Positions 7,693 to 15,551 are shown, counted from the first letter of the stretch. The stretch is 41,044 nucleotides of DNA from Tumebacillus flagellatus (GCF_000714935.1 NZ_JMIR01000040.1:1-41044); one strand, 5' to 3'. Numbers and translations are program-made. Notes: a model not told the origin generated them from the sequence alone.

Positions 7693-8319
7693 ATGGGAGA
7701 TTTTCAGAACATCGTGAAAACCCGCCGTTCCGCGAACAAGTTTGTCGAGGGGATCGAGATTCCGCGTGCGGAGGTAGAAGACATTTTCAATGTGGTCAAG
7801 TTCGGTCCGTCCGCGTTCAACTTGCAACATGCACACTTTTTGGTGGTCGATGATCCGGAACTCAAGGAGCGCGTCTACGAAGCTGCCTTCAACCAATACA
7901 AAGTCAAAACCGCATCGGCCGTCGTAGCGGTTCTGGGCGACACGCTGGCGTATCAAAACGCTCCGCATATTTACGAGGGGCTGCGCAAGCTCGGCGTGAT
8001 TTCGCAAGATGAGTTTGATGAAACGATCGACATGATCACCGGCATGTACGAGGGCAACGGCCCGGTCTTCCAGCGGGAAGAAGCGATTCGCAATGCGTCG
8101 CTGGCGGCGATGACGTTCATGCTGACCGCCAAAGACCGCGGCTGGGACACCTGCCCGATGATCGGCTTCGTGCCGGATCAACTTCGTGAGGTGCTGAGCA
8201 TTCCGGAGCGCTACGTCCCGGTCATGCTGATCACCATCGGCAAGGAAGACACCACGTCCCTGCGCCCGCGCGGCTACCGCAAACCGGTCGGGGAGTTCGT
8301 CAGCTTTAACCGGATCTAA
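7693..8319 (+). CDS. Nitroreductase family FMN-dependent NAD(P)H oxidoreductase
   Basis: A 208-residue flavoenzyme of the nitroreductase fold, most similar in its landmarks to B. subtilis YodC. Visible features are the N-terminal FMN-binding TRRSANKF (residues 10-17), the GPSAFNLQ segment near 38-45, NASLAAMTFMLTAKDRGWDTCPM in the middle, and ERYVPVMLITIGK near the C-terminus. The ribosome site is weak (GGGGG about nine bases before the ATG). A strong inverted repeat lies directly upstream and may be the operator. Relatives in Bacillus reduce quinones or nitro compounds and respond to electrophile stress. The substrate is not predictable. A WXG100 gene follows with a parS site in the gap and no terminator between them. 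Confidence 0.9.
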   Translation: MGDFQNIVKTRRSANKFVEGIEIPRAEVEDIFNVVKFGPSAFNLQHAHFLVVDDPELKERVYEAAFNQYKVKTASAVVAVLGDTLAYQNAPHIYEGLRKLGVISQDEFDETIDMITGMYEGNGPVFQREEAIRNASLAAMTFMLTAKDRGWDTCPMIGFVPDQLREVLSIPERYVPVMLITIGKEDTTSLRPRGYRKPVGEFVSFNRI

Positions 8320-8335
8320 GCGCGAACCTTAGAAA

Positions 8336-8351
8336 AGTTCCACGTGAAACA
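8336..8351. other. parS-like ParB/Spo0J binding site 2
   Basis: AGTTCCACGTGAAACA matches the parS consensus at 15 of 16 positions. It lies in the intergenic gap before the WXG100 gene. Confidence 0.85.
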
Positions 8352-8382
8352 ACAACGCGATACCAAGTAAGGAGGAAACCCG

Positions 8383-8667
8383 ATGCAAATTCAAGTCGAT
8401 TCCGGACAACTGCATTCCACAGGAGACTCGTTTTCCACGATCGTATCGGAGATCGAAGGCACGATCTCTTCGTTGAATTCGGCAGCGAACACCGCCTCTT
8501 CCGGCTGGTCGGGGAGTTCGCACTCGGCGTTCAACGACCTCTGGACGAAGTTGCACGCGTCTCTGAACCTGCTCAAGACGGCGATGCGCGACGTCTCCGG
8601 CAACCTGCACACGGCAGGCACCGCTTACTCCACGACGGAAAACAACATTGCCAAATCGGCGAAGTAG
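8383..8667 (+). CDS. WXG100 family (ESAT-6-like) secreted protein, orphan
   Basis: The 94-residue protein has the size and helical hairpin pattern of WXG100 proteins, with the turn motif Trp42-Ser43-Gly44 (GWSGSSHSAF). AAGGAGG precedes the ATG by seven bases. Such proteins are exported as dimers through type VII (Ess/Yuk) systems. No EssC/YukBA, EsaB or toxin gene is in the window, so secretion must depend on machinery elsewhere. I see no canonical YxxxD/E export signal in the tail (the end reads YSTTENNIAKSAK, where Y-x-x-x-E could serve: YSTTE). It is followed by a strong bidirectional terminator. Serine/threonine-rich composition is typical of the family. Confidence 0.85.
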   Translation: MQIQVDSGQLHSTGDSFSTIVSEIEGTISSLNSAANTASSGWSGSSHSAFNDLWTKLHASLNLLKTAMRDVSGNLHTAGTAYSTTENNIAKSAK

Positions 8668-8670
8668 TGA

Positions 8671-8707
8671 AAAAGCTCCCGCACCGGATGGTGTCGGGAG
8701 CTTTTTT
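8671..8707. terminator. Bidirectional terminator between the WXG100 gene and gerQ
   Basis: AAAAGCTCCCGCACC and GGTGTCGGGAGCTTTT form a long stem with one mismatch, with A- and T-runs on the flanks, between convergent genes. Confidence 0.9.
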
Positions 8708-8722
8708 GACAGGGGTTCTTGA

Positions 8723-9271
8723 TCAGCCTTGGGTGAGCTGTCCGGCAATGTTCGGCGGGAGTTTCGGAGCGATATAGTTGATCGGGCCGTCGAATTCCAC
8801 CCAGTCGAGGTTGACCATCTGCAACAAGTAACGCTTGCCGGTGGAAGGGTCGCTGACGATGATGTGGTCGCGTCCGGCAGTTTCAATGCGGCCGCGGATG
8901 ATTTTGGCGTTCCATTGCGTGTTGTTTTCATAGGTCAGGTAGAGCGTGGCGATCTTGCCGTGGTTGAAGCGCAAGATGTTTTCGATGTACGACTCTTCGC
9001 CGGGACCGCCGAGCGGGCTCGGAATGTCAGTTCCCGTGTTGGCTGCCGGTGTCGAGCCGCCTGCGCCGGTGAAGCCGGTACCGCCTGGAATGCCGGCGGT
9101 TCCGGCATAACCGCCGGGGTAGGGCATATTCGGCGCCATCGGCATCCCGGGTATCGGCATGGCGACCGGGTGATACATCGGTTGGGTCGGGGCCAGCGAT
9201 TTCCGGTAAAAAGATTCGGTCAGCGAGGATTGCCCGCAGGAGCAAGGGGATTTCGTATACATGGAATTCAT
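8723..9271 (-). CDS. gerQ: Spore coat protein GerQ
   Basis: GerQ is a spore coat protein needed to place the cortex-lytic enzyme CwlJ and is crosslinked by transglutaminase in the coat. The last 95 residues carry the conserved GerQ domain (SYIENILRFNHGKIATLY, then WNAKIIRGRIETAGRDHIIVSDP and GKRYLLQMVNLDWVEFDG). The first 85 residues are a Pro/Gly/Met-rich, low-complexity region with an early CSCG motif. The gene lies directly behind cwlJ, as in B. cereus relatives. The start is uncertain: AAAGGAG precedes an ATG at 9271 by only three bases and a second ATG at 9262 by twelve. Expression would be expected in the mother cell. Confidence 0.92.
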   Translation of the reverse strand: MNSMYTKSPCSCGQSSLTESFYRKSLAPTQPMYHPVAMPIPGMPMAPNMPYPGGYAGTAGIPGGTGFTGAGGSTPAANTGTDIPSPLGGPGEESYIENILRFNHGKIATLYLTYENNTQWNAKIIRGRIETAGRDHIIVSDPSTGKRYLLQMVNLDWVEFDGPINYIAPKLPPNIAGQLTQG

Positions 9272-9279
9272 TCTCTCCT

Positions 9280-9744
9280 TTAATAGCCGAAATGGGGGCA
9301 TTCTTTGTACGTCGCAACATAAAAGCAGTGATGCTTATAGCGGCCGACGAACCTTGCGTTTCGAGTCGGCCAATAGGGGGTGACGCAAACGTCGTGGTTG
9401 ATGTATTTCGGATTCATGTACCACAACGCTTGCGTGGCAGGCCACAGACGCATCCCGTCGACAGCGCGCTCGGCAAGCCGAATGTCTTTGTTGCGCGGCT
9501 TTTGGTAGAACGTCGGTTTTTCCACCACTTCAAACGCATAGTGACTGCACGTCGGGCAGGTGCGTTGATACACCATCTGCGGAATCGTGCGGATGCCCTT
9601 GAAGTCCGAGCAGTTCGCGCGGATCCGGTTGACTCCGACGTTCCCGACCATCAGGATGCCTTGGTCCAGTTCACCTTCCGCTTCTCCTCGCATCATGCGC
9701 GCCAACAAGCGTATATCCGAGGCTCTTCTTCTGACAACCGCCAT
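9280..9744 (-). CDS. cwlJ: Cell wall hydrolase CwlJ, spore cortex-lytic enzyme
   Basis: CwlJ degrades cortex peptidoglycan during germination. The 154-residue protein is a single Hydrolase_2 (SleB/CwlJ) domain without signal peptide, as is normal for CwlJ. The conserved ARMMRGEAEGE stretch places the catalytic glutamate at residue 21; GNVGVNRI and a Cys-containing CPTCSH segment follow, and FYVATYKECPHF ends the protein. The ATG at 9744 has GGAGGTGG five bases upstream; an in-frame start 15 bases earlier overlaps this site. It is followed by gerQ with a gap of eight bases, giving a germination operon. Mother-cell (sigma-E) control is known for the family; I found no convincing sigma-E promoter upstream. 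Confidence 0.94.
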   Translation of the reverse strand: MAVVRRRASDIRLLARMMRGEAEGELDQGILMVGNVGVNRIRANCSDFKGIRTIPQMVYQRTCPTCSHYAFEVVEKPTFYQKPRNKDIRLAERAVDGMRLWPATQALWYMNPKYINHDVCVTPYWPTRNARFVGRYKHHCFYVATYKECPHFGY

Positions 9745-9830
9745 GAGGTCCACCTCCAAATCTCTACATGTTCAGGGTATTACCGGGCGGGCAATCGGGA
9801 ACTTGGCCCAGGTGCCCATTTTTTTAGGAG

Positions 9831-9859
9831 TTGTAAAGATCTGTGGGATGTCATATACT
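9831..9859 (+). promoter_or_regulatory. sigma-A promoter of the ABC-F leader
   Basis: TTGTAA (9831-9836), 17 bases, TATACT (9854-9859). Transcription would begin near 9866, about 300 bases before the ABC-F start codon. Confidence 0.6.
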
Positions 9860-9865
9860 AGAAGC

Positions 9866-10168
9866 AACTTTGGAACTGTGAAAGGTGGCCTTACTTACAC
9901 GACATGGATCATTCTGTATGCTAACTGACCCGAACTTCAAAGGTCTGACTGCATACGTCGCTTTGTGCAAACAGCACGAAGCGATTGGACGGGATACGTC
10001 TGTCCAGAATCCATGATACGGTGTAAGGAGAAGCGACCTCTTTGTTTTTTTCTGCAAACAGGGTCTATTCTGCCGTGGGATTCGTGCGTATGCATGCCCA
10101 CGGCTTTTTGATGTTCGGTTGTACGGAGAACGTACTCGAACTTTCAAAACGAAGGGATGGACCGCCTT
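9866..10168 (+). promoter_or_regulatory. Long leader of the ABC-F gene with probable attenuator
   Basis: This 300-base stretch holds no conserved gene. It contains a six-codon open frame MDHSVC (9904-9924) with AAAGGTGG rather far upstream, an imperfect hairpin around TGGAC/GTCCA (9987-10006), a 32-codon frame starting at 10013 without a clear ribosome site, and a perfect intrinsic terminator at 10072-10109. Antibiotic-inducible ABC-F genes such as Listeria lmo0919 and B. subtilis vmlR have exactly this arrangement, where a ribosome stalled on a short upstream frame prevents termination. Which frame would sense the drug is not clear here. Confidence 0.55.
10072..10109 (+). terminator. Intrinsic terminator inside the ABC-F leader
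   Basis: GCCGTGGG (10072-10079) and CCCACGGC (10097-10104) form a perfect 8-bp stem followed by TTTTT. It lies 60 bases before the ABC-F start and after that gene's own promoter, so it can only work as an attenuator or a constitutive block. Confidence 0.8.
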
Positions 10169-11890
10169 ATGATGTTGCTGCAAACCATGAACTTGAGCCA
10201 ATCGTACGGCACGCGAGACGTGCTGAAGAATATCGAACTGGAACTCCACGCCGGAGACCGCATCGGTCTGGTCGGGCGCAACGGGGAGGGCAAATCGACT
10301 CTCATGCGCCTGCTCGCCGGGACGGAGCAGCCGGAAGAAGGGCAGGTATACTTCTACGGAAGTGTGGCGTATGTGCCGCAGTCCTTGGAAGAGTTTCAAG
10401 AGCAGACGGTGTCTGACTGGCTGGCGTTGCAGAACGTGACGATCACGGAGAGTGCGGCGAAAGAAATGGGGCTGCGCGATCACATCTGGGAGTTGCCGAT
10501 CGCGCAGTTGAGCGGCGGGGAGCAGACGAAAGTGGCGCTGCTGGCCGCGCTCGGCACCAAACCCGATTTGCTGTTGCTTGACGAGCCGACGAACCACCTC
10601 GACCTCGATGCCGTGCAGCTGTTGGAGAAAAAGCTCCGCGCCGCGAATGTCTCGCTGCTGGTGATCTCGCACGACCGCCGCTTCCTCGACAATGTCACCA
10701 ACAAGACTTGGGCGTTGAAGGCCTGCGCCGTCACGCCGTATCCGGGGACGTACTCGCAATACGCGCAATGGGTGGCGTCGGAGGAAGAGCGCATCGCGCA
10801 CAACTACCAAGAGTATGTGAAAGAGCGCGACCGATTGGAAGAAGCGATCGAGCGCAAGCGCCAATGGGCGGAACGGGGGGAGAAGGGCCGCAAGCCGACC
10901 GACACGTTTACTCGATGCTTGATTGCGGGGGACAAAAGCACGGCGGCGAACATGTTCGCCAAAGCCAAAGCGTTGGAGAAGCGTCTCTCCAAGTTGGAAC
11001 CGGAAGAGAAGCCGGAGAACAAGCTGGTGGCGAAGGTGCGTTTTTGGGAGATTGTGACGTCGGAGCGTCCGGTGCTGATGCGGGGGGAGAACGTCACGTT
11101 CCGCTACGGAGAGCGGGCGATCTTGCGCAATATCGGTTTTGAAGTCCACAAAAACGACCGCATCGCGCTGGTCGGCCCGAACGGCATGGGCAAGAGTACG
11201 TTGTTGAAACTCTTGACCGGACAACTGGAGGCGGAGCGCGGGAACATCCGCATCACGCCGACGGCGACGCTGGGGTACTTTGATCAGGTGTTTGACTCGT
11301 TGAATTTGGAGCGTTCGTTGTTGGACGATCTGCTGGATTTGCCGAACATGGACAACACGACGGCACGGTTGTTCTTGGGATCGTTTCTGTTTCGGGGGGA
11401 TGAGGTGTTCCGGAAGCTCGCGACGCTCAGTTACGGAGAGCGGGTGCGGTACGTGCTGGTGAAGTTGATCCTCAGCCGGTTCAACACGCTGGTGCTCGAC
11501 GAGCCGTCGAACCACTTGGACATTGCCACGCGCGAAAATCTGGAAGAGGCGTTGGATGACTATCCGGGTGCGTTTCTCGTGGCGTCGCATGACCGTTATT
11601 TTTTGGAGAAGATGACGAACAAAGTCTGGGAGATTCGGGACGGCCAGTTGATCGTGCACCCGATGGGCTTCAAAGAGTACATGGAGCAAAAAAACCAACC
11701 CGTCGCAGCTCCCGGCAAGAAACAGCTGAAAAAACAACTCCAAGACGAACTGCTGCTGCTGGAAACACGACTCTCGCAACTCTCGTTCCAACTCTCTACT
11801 GCAACAGACGCCGCAGAGAAACAACAACTGGATACCGAATTCATCACGCTGTCCCGCCAAGCAAATCAACTGCGGAATCAGTTAAGGTAG
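10169..11890 (+). CDS. ABC-F family ATPase, probable ribosome-protection protein
   Basis: A 573-residue cytosolic protein with two ATP-binding domains and no membrane segment. Domain 1 has Walker A GRNGEGKS (36-43), signature LSGGE (114-118) and Walker B with DEPTNHLD (Asp138-Glu139). A charged helical linker of about 100 residues follows. Domain 2 has Walker A GPNGMGKS (336-343), a degenerate signature LSYGE (420-424) and DEPSNHLD (444-451). ABC-F proteins bind the ribosomal E site; one branch dislodges macrolides, lincosamides or pleuromutilins. The attenuator leader favours that branch. The start is unclear: I took ATG 10169, with AAGGGATGG eight bases upstream; ATG 10157 and 10172 are alternatives. 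The tail (residues 520-573) is a Lys/Gln-rich coiled coil. Confidence 0.9.
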   Translation: MMLLQTMNLSQSYGTRDVLKNIELELHAGDRIGLVGRNGEGKSTLMRLLAGTEQPEEGQVYFYGSVAYVPQSLEEFQEQTVSDWLALQNVTITESAAKEMGLRDHIWELPIAQLSGGEQTKVALLAALGTKPDLLLLDEPTNHLDLDAVQLLEKKLRAANVSLLVISHDRRFLDNVTNKTWALKACAVTPYPGTYSQYAQWVASEEERIAHNYQEYVKERDRLEEAIERKRQWAERGEKGRKPTDTFTRCLIAGDKSTAANMFAKAKALEKRLSKLEPEEKPENKLVAKVRFWEIVTSERPVLMRGENVTFRYGERAILRNIGFEVHKNDRIALVGPNGMGKSTLLKLLTGQLEAERGNIRITPTATLGYFDQVFDSLNLERSLLDDLLDLPNMDNTTARLFLGSFLFRGDEVFRKLATLSYGERVRYVLVKLILSRFNTLVLDEPSNHLDIATRENLEEALDDYPGAFLVASHDRYFLEKMTNKVWEIRDGQLIVHPMGFKEYMEQKNQPVAAPGKKQLKKQLQDELLLLETRLSQLSFQLSTATDAAEKQQLDTEFITLSRQANQLRNQLR

Positions 11891-11892
11891 CT

Positions 11893-11908
11893 TGTTTCAC
11901 GTGGAACA
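11893..11908. other. parS ParB/Spo0J binding site 3 (perfect)
   Basis: TGTTTCACGTGGAACA is the exact reverse complement of the B. subtilis parS sequence TGTTCCACGTGAAACA, 16 of 16 positions. Confidence 0.93.
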
Positions 11909-11915
11909 AATACAG

Positions 11916-11946
11916 CCCTCCTAACGAAAATTGGGAGGGTTTTTTA
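11916..11946 (+). terminator. Intrinsic terminator after the ABC-F gene
   Basis: CCCTCC and GGAGGG form the stem, followed by TTTTTTATTTTTT. Confidence 0.85.
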
Positions 11947-11962
11947 TTTTTTACAAAAGGGG

Positions 11963-11991
11963 TACACATGTTCGCTTAGTTGTGCTATATT
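11963..11991 (+). promoter_or_regulatory. Probable promoter of the PD-(D/E)XK gene
   Basis: TACACA (11963-11968), 17 bases, TATATT (11986-11991), ending about 38 bases before the start codon. Confidence 0.5.
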
Positions 11992-12028
11992 GTTACAAAA
12001 CGTAACTAACAAGAAGCCGAGGTGTTCT

Positions 12029-13198
12029 ATGTCGACCGTACAAACCCGAAAGGTAAGGCTGGCACCAAGAAGCAAGCGGTGGAATCGAGTGAAAGCTGAC
12101 GAGTCTCTGAAAACTCTGTTTCACTTATCTTCGAAACCGATTGTAGCACTCTTGAATGGGCTGTTTGGAGAAACGTTTGACCCGGAGACGGCCAGTGTGG
12201 AGTCTCTAAACACAGAGTTCGTGAACGGCGAAATGGACACGATCTATGCAGATTCGCGAATTCGAGTGACCGATTTGCAAGAATCCAAGGAGTTTCACAT
12301 CGAGTTTCAAACCAAGAACGATGCCTCCATGATTGTCCGTATGTTTGAATACGGATTTCAAGTGGCGAAAGGGAGCACTCAGAGGGTGGAAGATCAACTC
12401 GTGGTTCGCTTTCCCCCACAACTTGTGATATATCTAGAACAAGGGCCTCTGAGTGCGGACTTTCTTTCCTGCCTCGTCCAGTTTCCTCCCTATGAACAGT
12501 CGGATCTCTATGAATACAAAGTTCCGGTCAAGCGGTATTGGGAGTTTAACGCTGAGGATTTTAAGGGGCAGATGTTCGCGTTGCTTCCTTTTCAAGTCTT
12601 CACCTATCGAAAGGCGATCGCCAAGATTGTGAATGACCAAGACCTTACAGAATCTCACAAGAAGCGACTTGTGCATCAAGAGTTGCTCAGGCTGAAGGAA
12701 TGCATCGAGCAGAGTCACGACTCCATACTGGAGGTTCATCGGCAGCGCCTGATCACAGACGATGATGTGAACAAAATGTCCACGGTCATCTTCAACCTTA
12801 GCCGCCATTTGTACAACAAGTTTGAGGCGTACTACGACTCTTTTTTCCTGGAGGTAGAGAAAATGGTGAAATCGATGTTCGACGTGAACTTGCTAAAACA
12901 AGCGAGAGAGGAAGCCATGAGGGACGGAAGAAACGAAGGGATTCGGGAAGGTTTGAAGGAAGGTATTCGAGAAGGACGCAAAGAAGGTCTCAAAGAAGGT
13001 CTCAAAGAAGGTCGGATCGAGGGTCAGCATAAATTGCTCCTCTCGCAATTCTCCTTACGAAACTTCCTCGACGACCGAGTGCGAGAGTATATTCTGCAAG
13101 TTACGGATGAAGCGGAAATCCAGAGACTTTCCTCCCTGCTGCTCACCGCCAATTCCAAACAGGAAATTCTCCAACACATCGGTGTTGATGAACATTAG
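12029..13198 (+). CDS. Rpn/PD-(D/E)XK nuclease family (transposase-like) protein
   Basis: This 389-residue protein resembles the Rpn recombination-promoting nuclease/PD-(D/E)XK transposase-like family. The nuclease core lies in the first 110 residues: NTEFVNGEMDTIYADSRI followed by FHIEFQTKND, which supplies the E-x-Q variant of the (D/E)xK motif. The middle is helical. Residues 297-335 are a run of tetrapeptide units (G-[ILR]-[RK]-E), encoded by near-perfect 12-base DNA repeats (GAAGGTCTCAAA three times near 12991-13021). ATG 12029 follows GAGGTG; an upstream frame extension has no ribosome site. Base composition is visibly more AT-rich than its neighbours, which suggests horizontal acquisition. 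It is a one-gene unit with its own promoter and terminator and no detectable terminal inverted repeats. Confidence 0.75.
   Translation: MSTVQTRKVRLAPRSKRWNRVKADESLKTLFHLSSKPIVALLNGLFGETFDPETASVESLNTEFVNGEMDTIYADSRIRVTDLQESKEFHIEFQTKNDASMIVRMFEYGFQVAKGSTQRVEDQLVVRFPPQLVIYLEQGPLSADFLSCLVQFPPYEQSDLYEYKVPVKRYWEFNAEDFKGQMFALLPFQVFTYRKAIAKIVNDQDLTESHKKRLVHQELLRLKECIEQSHDSILEVHRQRLITDDDVNKMSTVIFNLSRHLYNKFEAYYDSFFLEVEKMVKSMFDVNLLKQAREEAMRDGRNEGIREGLKEGIREGRKEGLKEGLKEGRIEGQHKLLLSQFSLRNFLDDRVREYILQVTDEAEIQRLSSLLLTANSKQEILQHIGVDEH
12935..13030 (+). repeat. In-frame tandem repeat encoding Gly-x-x-Glu units
   Basis: About eight diverged 12-base units encode successive GxxE tetrapeptides in the tail of the PD-(D/E)XK protein; the last copies are identical (GAAGGTCTCAAA). 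Such units can expand or contract without shifting the frame. Confidence 0.8.
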
Positions 13199-13220
13199 AA
13201 CAATAGAAACGTACGAACAA

Positions 13221-13260
13221 GCATCCCAGCCTGCAACAAACGGCTGGGATGCTTCTTTTT
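13221..13260 (+). terminator. Intrinsic terminator after the PD-(D/E)XK gene
   Basis: GCATCCCAGCC and GGCTGGGATGC form a perfect 11-bp stem followed by TTCTTTTTT. Confidence 0.92.
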
Positions 13261-13317
13261 TGGGGCACAATATGGAAGGAATAGACAAACACCGAAACGA
13301 AGGGGCTTCCTCAAAAA

Positions 13318-14583
13318 ATGAACCTACCCGTTGCATGGAAACGACTCGCGGCCACACTCGCCCTGACCGGTTTGGCGGCAGGATGCGCGTCAACGTCTTC
13401 CTCAGAAGCGCCATCCGGCCCGGTGACCGTCAACGTGTGGGTGATGGGAGACGGCGTGTGGAAGGACTTCTACAGCCGACTCGCCAACCGGTTTCACACG
13501 GAGAACCCGGACATCCAAGTCCAAATCGACTTCATCCCGTGGGACCAAGGTCATGAGAAATTGATCACGGCCGCCGCCTCGGGCTCCGGCCCCGATGTCG
13601 CCACCGACGGCGGGCGCTGGACAGCGGAATTGGCGGCGATGGGCGCTCTGGAGCCGCTCGACCGCTACCTCACCCCCGCGTACCGAAACGACTTCGTTGA
13701 AGCCGCTTGGGAAACCACGCAATGGAACGGCCACACTTGGGGCATTCCGCAGGGCTTCACCACCACCGGCCTGTTCTACCGCACGGATTGGCTGCGCGCG
13801 ATCGGCTGCGAACACCCGCCGCAGAACTGGCAAGAATTCAAAGACGTCGCGAAAAAAATGACCCAACACCACCATTTCGGCTTCAGCCTCGTGGGGGACA
13901 ACTCGATGGAGACCACGATGTGCTGGGTGCCGTTCCTCTGGCAAAACGGCGGCGACCTGCTCACGCCGGACCGCCAACACGCCGCCTTCAATTCCGAGGC
14001 AGGCGTGCAAGCTCTGCAATTCTACGTCGACCTCTACCGCAAAGACCACGCCGTTCCTGCCTCGGCACTCAGCACGAAACGCAACGACTCGCACCAGATG
14101 TTCCTTCACGACATCGCAGGCATGACCGCGACGGGTCCGTGGTTTTTTTCCGAAATCAAGCGGGAGCAACCGGATTTGAAGTACGCCGTGGCTCCCCATC
14201 CCGTCGGCAAACAAGCGGCGACGCTGGCGACGACCGATCACATCGTGATGCTGAAAACCGCCGCCCGCAAACAAGCCGCGTGGAAGTGGATCGACTACGT
14301 GACCAACCCGGAAAACTCGCAAGCGTGGAGCAAGACGGCAGGCTTCATCCCGTATCGCAAGTCCGGTCTGCACGACCCGAATTTCACGCGCGACCCGAAC
14401 TACCAAGTGCTGATCTCCGCCACGCAAAACGCGCGCGCCTACCCGACGCTCCCGGAGTGGCCGCAGATCGACAACCTGCTGTCCGACGCGATCCAGACGG
14501 CGCTGGCAGGCAAGCGAACTCCCAAGGAGGCCCTCGATGACGCAGCCCAGGAAGTTGACGAGATTCTGGCGGATTCAAACTAG
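13318..14583 (+). CDS. Sugar ABC transporter substrate-binding lipoprotein
   Basis: A 421-residue extracellular solute-binding protein of the family that binds oligosaccharides or glycerol phosphate derivatives. The signal peptide ends with the lipobox LAAGC, so Cys23 would be lipidated and the protein anchored outside the membrane. Typical family segments are YSRLANRFHTENPDI, WDQGHEKLITAAASGSGPDV, and the C-terminal WKWIDYVTNPEN. The ribosome site is weak (AAGGGG 13 bases before the ATG), but no other in-frame start exists. The first permease gene begins 47 bases before its stop, so the genes are one operon. Ligand is unknown. Confidence 0.93.
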   Translation: MNLPVAWKRLAATLALTGLAAGCASTSSSEAPSGPVTVNVWVMGDGVWKDFYSRLANRFHTENPDIQVQIDFIPWDQGHEKLITAAASGSGPDVATDGGRWTAELAAMGALEPLDRYLTPAYRNDFVEAAWETTQWNGHTWGIPQGFTTTGLFYRTDWLRAIGCEHPPQNWQEFKDVAKKMTQHHHFGFSLVGDNSMETTMCWVPFLWQNGGDLLTPDRQHAAFNSEAGVQALQFYVDLYRKDHAVPASALSTKRNDSHQMFLHDIAGMTATGPWFFSEIKREQPDLKYAVAPHPVGKQAATLATTDHIVMLKTAARKQAAWKWIDYVTNPENSQAWSKTAGFIPYRKSGLHDPNFTRDPNYQVLISATQNARAYPTLPEWPQIDNLLSDAIQTALAGKRTPKEALDDAAQEVDEILADSN

Positions 14584-15448
14584 CACGCAGGCATTCCTCT
14601 TTCTCACCCCGGCGTTGCTCTTGCTCGGGCTGGTGCTGCTCTATCCGCTGTTGAACACGCTGTGGCTCAGCCTGCAGCACAAAGTTTTGATCCGTCCCGA
14701 CCGCGATGCGTTTGTCGGAGCGAGAAACTACATCAAAGCGTTCGTCGATCCGAGGATTCGAGCGGCGGCGCTGCACACGGTCGTTTTTACAGTGGGATCG
14801 GTGGGTTTGAAGGTCGTGTTCGGGATGATGGGGGCACTCTTGCTAAACGTGAACATGCGCGGCGCAGGCTGGGTGCGCTCGCTTTATATGCTCCCATGGT
14901 TGGTGCCTTCCATCGTCGCTTCGCTGGTGTGGAGGTGGATCTTCCACGACCAGTTTGGGATCGCCAACGCCATGCTTCAATCGATTGGAGTGCCTGCCGT
15001 GAACTGGCTGGGGCAGGATGCGACGGCGATGGTTGCCGTGATTCTCGTCGACATCTGGCGCGGGCTGCCGCTGATGACGTTGTTGTTGCTGGCGGGGTTG
15101 CAGATGATTCCACGTGAAACAATCGAGGCGGCGATGATCGACGGAGCGCAGGCGATTCAGCGTTTCTGGCGCGTGATATTGCCGCAGATGCGCCCGACGT
15201 TGATCATGGCGGGCACTCTGTCGCTGATCGGCACGTTCAACTCGTTCAACATCGTCTACGTCCTGACAGGCGGCGGCCCGGCGCATGCAACGGAGATTTT
15301 GGTCACGCGGGTGTTCCGTGTGGCGTTTCAGAACTTCAACTTCGGCTATGCAGGGACACTGGCGGTGTTGATCATCGTGCTGATCACGTTGCTGACGAGC
15401 GTGTACAACCGCTTGTTGAACGAGAGTGGGGAAGAGGTACAGGCATAG
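14537..15448 (+). CDS. Sugar ABC transporter permease, MalF/UgpA type
   Basis: A 303-residue inner-membrane permease with six predicted helices (first at about residues 18-42). The cytoplasmic EAA loop that contacts the ATPase is at EAAMIDGAQAIQRFWRVILP (about 197-216). AAGGAGG lies inside the end of the binding-protein gene and the coding regions overlap by 47 bases. A parS-like sequence falls inside this gene (15106-15121), encoding part of the segment just before the EAA loop. It pairs with the MalG-type permease downstream. No ATPase gene is present in the operon, as in many Bacillales sugar importers that share an MsmX-type ATPase. Confidence 0.93.
   Translation: MTQPRKLTRFWRIQTSTQAFLFLTPALLLLGLVLLYPLLNTLWLSLQHKVLIRPDRDAFVGARNYIKAFVDPRIRAAALHTVVFTVGSVGLKVVFGMMGALLLNVNMRGAGWVRSLYMLPWLVPSIVASLVWRWIFHDQFGIANAMLQSIGVPAVNWLGQDATAMVAVILVDIWRGLPLMTLLLLAGLQMIPRETIEAAMIDGAQAIQRFWRVILPQMRPTLIMAGTLSLIGTFNSFNIVYVLTGGGPAHATEILVTRVFRVAFQNFNFGYAGTLAVLIIVLITLLTSVYNRLLNESGEEVQA
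15106..15121. other. parS-like ParB/Spo0J binding site 4 (intragenic)
   Basis: GATTCCACGTGAAACA matches the parS consensus at 14 of 16 positions, with core and right arm intact, inside the first permease gene. Confidence 0.7.
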
Positions 15449-15551
15449 AGCGAAGAGAACGGTGGGTGAGCGACAGAGGAGCTGTAACAAACGGGGAGAT
15501 CCTACGGACGTTGGCGGAAAACGAGCCGAAGAGTAAGGGGGATGTGCAATC

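Noticed and set aside
10042-10416. Frame starting with TTG in the ABC-F leader and running 124 codons
   Set aside because: It reads out of frame through the first 80 codons of the ABC-F gene. Its ribosome site is 11 bases away and the product has no recognisable features. It is not annotated, although translation in the leader cannot be excluded.
9851-11869. Open frame of 672 codons on the - strand opposite the ABC-F gene
   Set aside because: It shadows a gene with clear Walker motifs, lacks a ribosome site and shows low-complexity Arg/Gln/His composition.
12921-13030. CRISPR-like array
   Set aside because: The repeats are 12-base in-frame units without spacers inside a coding region.
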